A stretch of DNA of 64,000 bases from Gymnothorax reevesii (taxonomy: Eukaryota > Chordata > Actinopteri > Anguilliformes > Muraenidae): contig CM056577.1 in the NCBI GenBank assembly GCA_029721435.1, positions 116,124,219 through 116,188,218 on the forward strand, read 5' to 3'. Below the pieces are notes generated by a model. The model worked only from the letters and a program-made list of their open reading frames with translations, was not told the origin of the DNA and did no database searches. The position numbers were made by a program, and so were the translations under genes. Numbering within the stretch: position 1 is the first letter of the stretch; every line of letters begins with the position of its first letter. Below, one piece after another: positions 57,202 to 64,000 of the stretch.

Positions 57202-60093
57202 TTATATACTTAGATGCAGTTTTACGAGTCTTTTGAAATGACCTACATTTGGGGTGAGTTTTATATGATTGGGTAATAAATTCCATCCTTTCATACCCCT
57301 AAAGATGACAGTGTTTTTAATGGCGTTTGTTCTCGCTGTAGGTAATGTGAAGTTTCCTACCACAGCATGTCTGGTTATGTATCTATGATTTTCTGTACTA
57401 AAAGAGAGATTCCTGAACAAGATGCACGGTGACTTAGTGACAATAATATTTCTGGTGAAAATGATCAGAGAGTATAAAAGTCTGTCTTTGACCATTAGCC
57501 AGTTTAGATTTTTATGCATTGTAATGATATTTGTTCTATAGTTGCACTTAAGTGCAATACGAGCAGCTCTATTTTGAATAAGTTGTAATTTAATTATCAT
57601 TTCTCCTGTGACATTCGACCAAACCGCTGGGCAATAGTCGAGGTATGTTAATATTAGTGCTTTAATAGCATAATTCATTGTCGTACAACTTAGAAACCTT
57701 GCATGTCTTCTAATAATAGATATACCCCTACCCATTTTTACAATAATATTATTTATATGTTTTTTCCATGATAATTTTGAGTCTACCATTACACCCAGCA
57801 GTTTGGTCTCATGTACTTGATTAATTGTAATGTCATTGATTTTAATGTTTAATACAGGATTTTTATTAATAGTACGACTGGAGCCAATAATCATACAGTT
57901 AGTTTTCGTAGCATTTAACACTAGCTTATTTGATATTACCCAGTCAACTACATTTTGCAGTTCAATATTTAAAACAGTTTCCAATTCTCTGCATGTGCGT
58001 GCTGATGTGTATATGGTAGAATCATCAGCGTACATCACTACATTAGCTTTATCTAAAATATATGGCAAATCATTCGTGAAAATTGTGAACAGTAATGGAC
58101 CTAGGCAGCTCCCTTGTGGCACGCCACATGTTACACTTCTGGTACTTGAGAAGGTGCCATTAAAAAACACTGTCTGTGTTCTATTAGATAGATAGCTGTA
58201 AAACCAAGTGAGCGCTGATTGCTCAAAACCATAACAAGCAAGTTTTTCTAACAACAAATCATGGTCAATGATATCAAAAGCAGCAGAGAAATCAAGAAAC
58301 ACTGTACCAACTATATTCTGCTTTTCAGTCTCTCTGAGCCAATCATCAGACATGTGAGTCAGCGCCGTAGCAGTGGAGTGACTCTTTCTGTATGCATGTT
58401 GAAAATCATTGATTAAGTTGTTCGAAGAGAAGTAGTTATTGATTTGATCATGTACAATAGACTCTGTAATTTTTCCTAACACAGGTAGAATACTTATGGG
58501 TCGACTATTTGAAGTCGAGAACGGGAGTTTCTTATTTTTTGGCAATGGAATAATTTTAGCTTGTTTCCACGCTTGTGGGCAAGTACTGCAAGTAAAACTG
58601 AGGTTTATAATGTGGGCTAAAACAGGAGCAATAAAGTCAGCTGCTAGTTTAAGAAGCCTGCTGTCAAGGCTGTCGACACCTGGGGGTTTGTCTTTACAAG
58701 ATTTGAGGAATTCTTTTACCTTATTTGTATTTACTTTTTCTAATTTGAACCTAGTGTTTTTATTTTTCATAATATTATTTCTTATTAATAGGTTAGATTT
58801 AACATTACTTAGATTAGGCATATTTTCTCTTAGCTTGTCTAATTTGTTTATAAAATAATCATTGATATGATTAGCAATTTCTAAAGGCTTTGTTGTAAAT
58901 TTATTGTCTACCTCAAGAAAGGACGGGTTGATTTTGTTTTTCTTACCCGTCAACTGATTTAAAATGTTCCATAGTTTTTTACTATCATTTCCTGCCTTCT
59001 GAACTCGATCATCAAAGTAAATTTTCTTTTTCTTCCTGTTGAGTTTGGTGATAGAGTTCCTCATTTTACGATAGAGGTCCCAGTAATCATTATTTCCTGT
59101 CATAATTGCTGTTTTTTTCATCTGGTCTCTCTGTTTTATAGCGACTTTGATTTCATCATCTAACCAAGGTGTGACGATATTCCTGACAGCAAACTTCTTC
59201 AGAGGAGCATGAACTTCAACTACAGGCAGAAATAGATTATTAAATCTTGCAAGTGCAATTTCAGGATTGTGACTAGATAGCACCTCAGACCAGCAAATGG
59301 CTTTCACATCATCAACAAATTTCTCATTATTAAACTTTTTGTATGACCTTTTAAATATTACTGTGGGTCCGGGTCTATCCACCACAGTGGCTATTACTGT
59401 TATGATCAGATTGTGATCACTGCTGCCAGTGGGAACAGAAATAACTTTGCTGCACCGCTCAGGAGAGTTAGTGAAAATGTGATCAATACAAGTTGATGTT
59501 CTGGCACCATCATTCTTAACATGTATTCTTGTTGGTTCATTAACAACCTGAGTCAATCCACATGTAGCAGTGGCAGTAAACAACTTATTTTTTAAATGGC
59601 ATTTTTGAGCGAACCAGTCAATATTGAAGTCACCCATAAGGTAAATATCCCGACCCACAGCAGTATTGTTATCCAACATTTCACAGATTGTGTCTAAGTA
59701 TTCACAGTTGGCATTTGGTGGCCGGTAACAGCAACCTAGCAGAATTGGCTTGCGGTAAGATAAATGAACTTGCAACCATAATATTTCAATATTATATTTC
59801 ATCATATCAGTTCTAATTTGTGTTGGTAAGTGATCTTGAATATAAAAAGCAACTCCACCACCAAATCTGTTTCTATCATTTCTGTAAATGTTGTAGCCTT
59901 CGATGTGCAGTTCAGTATTTTCAAAAGAAGAATCCAGGTGAGTTTCTGAAATAGCAAGTATGTGTAGTTTGTATTTGCACAATATGTTAGTGACCTCACA
60001 GATTTTGCTCCTGAGACTGTTAATATTAATATGAGCAATTCTTAGCCCCCTTGTTGGTAGTGTGTGTTGTGATATGATTGTGTTGGCATACAA
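57202..60093 (-). CDS. LINE ORF2: endonuclease and reverse transcriptase, uninterrupted
   Basis: 963 codons without a stop. The N-terminus is an apurinic-type endonuclease: RIAHININSLRSK, AISETHLD, GDFNIDW and SSDHNLI hold the Asn, Glu, Asp and Asp-His catalytic positions. The centre is a reverse transcriptase: IIPLPKNKK, RPISILPVLGK, DFSAAFDIIDHDLL (first Asp), CGVPQGSCLGPLLF and YADDSTIY (catalytic DD). The C-terminal part has the LDYCPAVWSN...NRAARIAL region usual in jockey/CR1/L2-type elements. No RNase H was seen. The length is normal for the type, so the copy may be young. Confidence 0.93.
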   Translation of the reverse strand: MYANTIISQHTLPTRGLRIAHININSLRSKICEVTNILCKYKLHILAISETHLDSSFENTELHIEGYNIYRNDRNRFGGGVAFYIQDHLPTQIRTDMMKYNIEILWLQVHLSYRKPILLGCCYRPPNANCEYLDTICEMLDNNTAVGRDIYLMGDFNIDWFAQKCHLKNKLFTATATCGLTQVVNEPTRIHVKNDGARTSTCIDHIFTNSPERCSKVISVPTGSSDHNLIITVIATVVDRPGPTVIFKRSYKKFNNEKFVDDVKAICWSEVLSSHNPEIALARFNNLFLPVVEVHAPLKKFAVRNIVTPWLDDEIKVAIKQRDQMKKTAIMTGNNDYWDLYRKMRNSITKLNRKKKKIYFDDRVQKAGNDSKKLWNILNQLTGKKNKINPSFLEVDNKFTTKPLEIANHINDYFINKLDKLRENMPNLSNVKSNLLIRNNIMKNKNTRFKLEKVNTNKVKEFLKSCKDKPPGVDSLDSRLLKLAADFIAPVLAHIINLSFTCSTCPQAWKQAKIIPLPKNKKLPFSTSNSRPISILPVLGKITESIVHDQINNYFSSNNLINDFQHAYRKSHSTATALTHMSDDWLRETEKQNIVGTVFLDFSAAFDIIDHDLLLEKLACYGFEQSALTWFYSYLSNRTQTVFFNGTFSSTRSVTCGVPQGSCLGPLLFTIFTNDLPYILDKANVVMYADDSTIYTSARTCRELETVLNIELQNVVDWVISNKLVLNATKTNCMIIGSSRTINKNPVLNIKINDITINQVHETKLLGVMVDSKLSWKKHINNIIVKMGRGISIIRRHARFLSCTTMNYAIKALILTYLDYCPAVWSNVTGEMIIKLQLIQNRAARIALKCNYRTNIITMHKNLNWLMVKDRLLYSLIIFTRNIIVTKSPCILFRNLSFSTENHRYITRHAVVGNFTLPTARTNAIKNTVIFRGMKGWNLLPNHIKLTPNVGHFKRLVKLHLSI

Positions 60094-60145
60094 TGATGAA
60101 AACGACAGAAGAACTTTTATGTTGTCATACCTTTAAGTTTCAAGC

Positions 60146-60484
60146 TTACTTTGGAGTGCTGGAGCAAGGATGGATGATAAGCTTGTCATGTCTGAGATAG
60201 GCGATGTCACCTCTTTCCCGTGCCGCTTTCAATTTAGGCATTAGTTCTTTTCTTTTTAAGCGTACAGCGTCAGTGTAGTCTTCATTAATAAAAATTTTTG
60301 TGCCTTTGAGATTCTTTGCTCTCTGCAAAACTGCAGCTTTGTCCTTGAAGCGCAGGAATTTGACGACGATCGATCGCGGTCTATCTCCAGAAGCTCCTGG
60401 TTTACCTGTGCGATGTGCACGCTCCACCTCCATCTCCCTGTGTAGCTGTAGCTTTTGCTTGAAGATGTCTTTTACTTTTTCCTC
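60146..60484 (-). pseudogene. LINE ORF1 C-terminal part (RNA-binding, L1-ORF1p-like), 5'-truncated
   Basis: It reads VKDIFKQKLQLHREMEVERA, then RPRSIVVKFLRFKDKAAVLQ, KGTKIFINEDYTDAV and RHDKLIIHP. This resembles the Transposase_22/L1 ORF1 C-terminal domain that binds element RNA. It ends about 50 bp before ORF2. An in-frame TAA at 60485-60487 blocks upstream reading, so the N-terminus is missing or altered. Confidence 0.75.
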
Positions 60485-60959
60485 TTATGGCCTGATAGCA
60501 GACATGTGCACTCCGACTTATATTCGTTTTCGCTCAGATCACACAGATAGATGCTGCTCCAGACACATATAGCTCAACAGCAGAATAAGGCCTACCCCAT
60601 ATTTGTAAGAACAGGAACAGACAAAGGTCATGCTAGCACACTCATCTTCGATCATAGAGCACACCGATGAACTGTCTCCATGTCATAGAATTTGTGTATG
60701 ATAGTGGATAGTGAGTGTCAATGAACCCTTGTTCATTTTCTGAGAACTTGCAGTCCAGGTAGGGGTGGGGTGGAACTATGGGATTGGAGAAGAATCCATT
60801 TGCAGTATTCAGCCAATAAACCAAATCAGATAGCAGAAACCCAAACAACATGATCTTCAGTACACTCTGCACATAAAAATTTTAAATCAAGTACAGAGTT
60901 GTAAAGAAATTACAGTATTAGTTGTAATAATGATAATGAGTAAAGATGACATAGATTGT

Positions 60960-61790
60960 ACGTCTACTGTAAGTAAGACTTTATTTGAACAAATAAGAAA
61001 AAATAATAACAATAAAATAAAAAGAAAAACAATCATACAATACAATACAATATACAAAATAAGTTTCTGTCAAACTAATCAGTGATGCTGAGCCAAAAGG
61101 ACATTTCTTTCCTCAATGTCTGAAAAGGAGTTAGAGGAAGCAGAATGCTTTTCAAGTCTAACGCCTTATTTCTATATCATTTCTCATTTAACTCCATTTC
61201 ATATGTAATCAACCTCTTTTACTAGTGCCAAGTCAAAATACATAGACCGGTCCAAATAAATCATCCATTACCAATGAAATCTCCAAAATTCATTTAACAA
61301 TCAGCTATTTGCTAATCAATCAATCAAGGATAGAAACCATCAATTATCAATACTAGTATACATTACGTTCCCCTTCTTCTGGAATGTAATTATTGTGTTA
61401 CACTTTTACTGTATTTAATGTCATCAGGCAGACCTTTCCATAATTTAACCCCACAGACAGAAATACACATACTTTTGTGAGTGGTGTGAACGCTAGGTTG
61501 TTCACCCTTCCTTGAACAGTTTTTGCATGTCATTTGGTAGTAGATTATTTTTTGCTTTAAACAGTATTTGTGAAGTTTTGAATCTAATCAGATCCATAAA
61601 TTACAATGTCTGTAACTTTAAATATAATGCATTAGTGTGATCATAATAACCTACATTAAATATTATCCATATTGCTCTTTTCTGAATTGTGCATAATGTC
61701 TGCAGTGTGCTCTTGTAGGTATTTCCCCATACCTCACACTCCCTGTAGCTGTCTTGTTGTCAACAGATTCCATCCACCTGTCTCACTGTG
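60960..61790 (-). pseudogene. Older LINE fragment (ORF2 C-terminus and 3' end)
   Basis: On the - strand, 61750-61400 can be read as VWGNTYKSTLQTLCTIQKRA, FNVGYYDHTNALYLKLQTL, FKAKNNLLPNDMQKLFK and GVKLWKGLPDDIKYSKSV, the C-terminal ORF2 segment of a LINE, with stops and frameshifts. It is unrelated in sequence to the copy at 57202-60093. An A-rich region (61010-61060 on +) may be its tail. Confidence 0.7.
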
Positions 61791-62569
61791 AAACTTTAAT
61801 GTCCCTCTACTTGTTAATCTTCTGTCGATGAGTGACTTTGTAGGTCCAGAGCTGGTGAATAAATCCTGGATCAGAGGGTACAAGTCCAATTCTAAAAGAG
61901 TTGGCATATTATCGAAAATGTGAATAAAATTTTTTTTAAAAGAATTGATTTGAAAAGTCCAATATTTTTACAGACTAACTTCATGATCAATTCAGTCGTC
62001 ATTTTTAATAATTGATTGAAAATCCGTTGTATTCAATGACTGCCTGAAATCTGGAATCCATGGACAACACAAGACAATAGCTTTTCCCCTGGTGATACTG
62101 CAATGCCTTCATATTCGCTTGTCCTTGGGGCATTTTTCTTCACTATCATCAAGTAAAATGCATGCTGCATTGGATTCAGCTGAAGTGACTGACATGAATA
62201 TTCAAGTCTCAAGAAAATTCCACTTTTTGCCTCAAGAAAATTCTTGGGTTGCTTTTTTAGTATTTTTAAGCAAATTGTCCATCCGTTCTGTGAAGCGTTC
62301 TACAATGAATTTTCAGACATTTAGCCCCATTTGAGTTTTTATTATAGTCCCACACATTTCAGACCCTCACATCTTGCTCTGATTGTTTGTAGTCAAATCT
62401 TCAATTAACACAAACAAAAAAACAACTCTATTGGCAGCCGTACATTCCAATGCATGGCCATTATAGATGAGGTGGCAGGCTTTGAATCATGAGAAGCACC
62501 TTCTCTCTGAATCCCTGTTGTTTCTTTGTTTGTTTCATCTGTCGATAGCATTTTGTTCCAGAACTGTAC
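61791..62569. other. Gene-free
   Basis: Nothing recognised apart from AT-rich unique sequence. Confidence 0.4.
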
Positions 62570-62595
62570 AGTATATATATATATATATATATATA
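62570..62595. repeat. (TA)n microsatellite
   Basis: A pure TA run that abuts the terminal repeat of the next Tc1 element. Confidence 0.9.
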
Positions 62596-62619
62596 CAGTG
62601 CCCTCCATAATTATTGGCA

Positions 62620-63230
62620 CCCTTAGTTAAGATCTTTGACCCTTCCTCTTTGCACAATCTCTCTAAATCATCCAGCGACCTGGGTCCTCTCCTCTGCACT
62701 CTGCTCTTCAGCTCACTCCACAGGTTTTCAATGGGGTTGAGGTCTGGGGACTGAGATGGCCATGGGAGGAGCTTGATTCTGTGTCTGGTGAACCATTTCT
62801 GTGTAGATTTCGCCACATGTTTAGTGTCATTACCTTGCTGAAAGACCCAGTGACGACCCATATTCAGCTTTCGGGCAGAGGCCACCAGATTTTGATTTAA
62901 AATGTCCTGATATTTCAATGATGCCATGCACCCTAACAAGGTTCCCAGGGCCTCTGGAAGAGAAACAGGCCCACAGCATCACCGATCCTCCCCCATACGT
63001 CACAGAAATCACTAACTTAGACTGGTTCTGCCAGGTCTGGTCCAAACCCGTCTCGCTCGCCTCCGACGAATTGGAGCATCCAAAATTTGCAAGAGTTGAC
63101 GATAGATCCTCCTCTGTTTGCCAATAGCATGTGTACAGATTCTGTACATTTGTAGTAACGATTCCTGTACATTTATTATGGCTGCCAGAGTAGCCTGAAG
63201 GTCCGAAGCATGGATGTAATCCAACATGTC
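62620..63230 (-). pseudogene. Tc1 transposase relic
   Basis: 63045-62830 on the - strand reads [21 protein letters not shown], the block after the first catalytic Asp. 62939-62620 gives [20 protein letters not shown] (second Asp) and [18 protein letters not shown] (third acidic residue intact). The two parts are in different frames, and the N-terminal DNA-binding region is lost or scrambled after 63130. Catalytic blocks look better preserved than in the other Tc1 copies here. Confidence 0.85.
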
Positions 63231-63481
63231 TGTTTACTGTGTGACGTAAACGCCTACGCGACGTGAGCAGAACAGCAGATCTGAGCCAGTTTTGCGACTT
63301 GGCCAGTTTAGACGGAAACGCTATGCCGGAGCGTATTCAAGTTTTCCACTTTCGAGGGTGGTTTGAGCTTTTTGCGTCTTCAAGCCCCAAAAACGCCGTC
63401 ACCATATAAAAAAAAGGCACTTTCGTTAAAATATTTTGTCGTCTTTACTCGCAAGCGTCTTCGTGTAAACTGGGCCTTAGT

Positions 63482-63710
63482 GTGATACCCCGGCGCCAGT
63501 CGATTTTTGGCGCCATTCTCAAGGTCACACCGAGACATTGTGGATTTTCACACTGATAGCGTTGTCAGCGAGATATCTCAAGAACGAATCCACGGATTTT
63601 CTTCAAATCTCATGTCAACATGTATTAGGGTGATACCCCGGCGCCAGTCCATTTCGGTGACCTTCGCGCCATTCTTGAGGTCACACCGAGAAATTGTTCT
63701 TTTTGACACG
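63482..63710. repeat. Two tandem copies, 148-bp period
   Basis: gtgataccccggcgccagtc starts at 63482 and again at 63630. Both are followed by the same gcgccattctcaaggtcaca-type text with a few changes. Confidence 0.8.
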
Positions 63711-63914
63711 ATTTCACATTTTGTGGCGGGGGACAAAGACAAGTTTGTGTCAAATACTTGTTACATTTTGTAACTTTTAATTACATGTAATTAAAAGTTA
63801 CATTTTTCTAAAATTTTCAGCGTGAGAGTATGCTTCTGCAATAAAGATTTCATTTATTTTAAGGCTTTTAACACATCTTAACCAGGGGTGCCAATAATTA
63901 TGGAGGGCACTGCA

Positions 63915-63945
63915 TGTATGTGTGTGTGCGTGTGTGTGTGTGTGT
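63915..63945. repeat. (TG)n microsatellite
   Basis: A short TG run next to the right end of the Tc1 element. Confidence 0.8.
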
Positions 63946-64000
63946 CTTTTCACGATACTGGGTTACAAGAGCGTGACCTTGAAACGAGCAAGAAAACATT

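Larger units (their letters stand above)
56763..60600 (-). mobile_element. APE-type non-LTR retrotransposon (LINE), near-full-length
   Basis: Reading on the - strand: the tail of ORF1 (60484-60146), ORF2 (60093-57202), then a 3' UTR with microsatellites, a segment matching the well-known fish LINE end ggatccccattagctg, and a terminal (TAAA)n tail (56763-56790). The 5' end is not defined, because ORF1 is cut by a stop at 60485-60487. The superfamily is jockey/CR1/L2-like judging by the reverse transcriptase; exact clade not assigned. Confidence 0.9.
62596..63912 (-). mobile_element. Tc1 element with both inverted repeats, - orientation
   Basis: The left end cagtgccctccataattatt and the right end aataattatggagggcactg are perfect inverted copies, extending to ggcaccc and beyond. 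The decayed transposase lies in the first half. The part 63230-63840 contains unrelated repeat sequence (a tandem duplication and a fragment like a hAT MITE), so the element has been invaded or rearranged. Confidence 0.88.

Overview
This is vertebrate nuclear DNA, most likely from a ray-finned (probably teleost) fish. Coding sequence is split by GT..AG introns. The background is full of Tc1-type DNA transposons, tRNA-headed SINEs, an APE-type LINE and simple repeats typical of fish genomes. Nothing prokaryotic is visible: no operons, CRISPR arrays or rRNA/tRNA genes.

Two host genes are supported, both on the + strand. The first is hivep1 (ZAS-family large zinc finger transcription factor): seven coding exons between 13626 and 32779, including one of 5,879 bp. 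The first coding exon, with the ATG, was not found in the window, so the gene is 5'-partial here (2,781 residues visible). The second is edn1 (preproendothelin-1): five coding exons between 36583 and 39112, encoding a complete 197-residue precursor with signal peptide, endothelin, big-endothelin cleavage sites and the endothelin-like Cys motif. The hivep1-edn1 order matches human 6p24, which supports both identifications.

Layout. 1-13625: probable hivep1 upstream or intronic sequence with three minisatellites (42-bp, 27-bp and a degenerate ~27-bp unit), a Harbinger-like MITE and a SINE. 13626-32779: hivep1; its first intron carries a MITE and a dead Tc1 element that is itself split by a SINE with a 10-bp target duplication. 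32780-36357: hivep1 3' UTR and the intergenic region leading to the edn1 promoter (TATA box, GATA motif). 36583-39112: edn1, followed by its 3' UTR. 39622-64000: gene-free, with SINE, MITE and Tc1 relics, a LINE with an uninterrupted 963-codon ORF2 (56763 to about 60600, - strand), an older LINE fragment, and a Tc1 element bounded by matching inverted repeats (62596-63912).

No new multi-gene system was recognised. The most interesting items are structural: a 12-unit in-frame 30-bp repeat in the last hivep1 exon, a 46/138-bp higher-order repeat starting about 10 bp after a hivep1 splice donor, two nested insertions readable to the base, and the intact LINE ORF2. Human comparisons are from memory; no database search or alignment was run.
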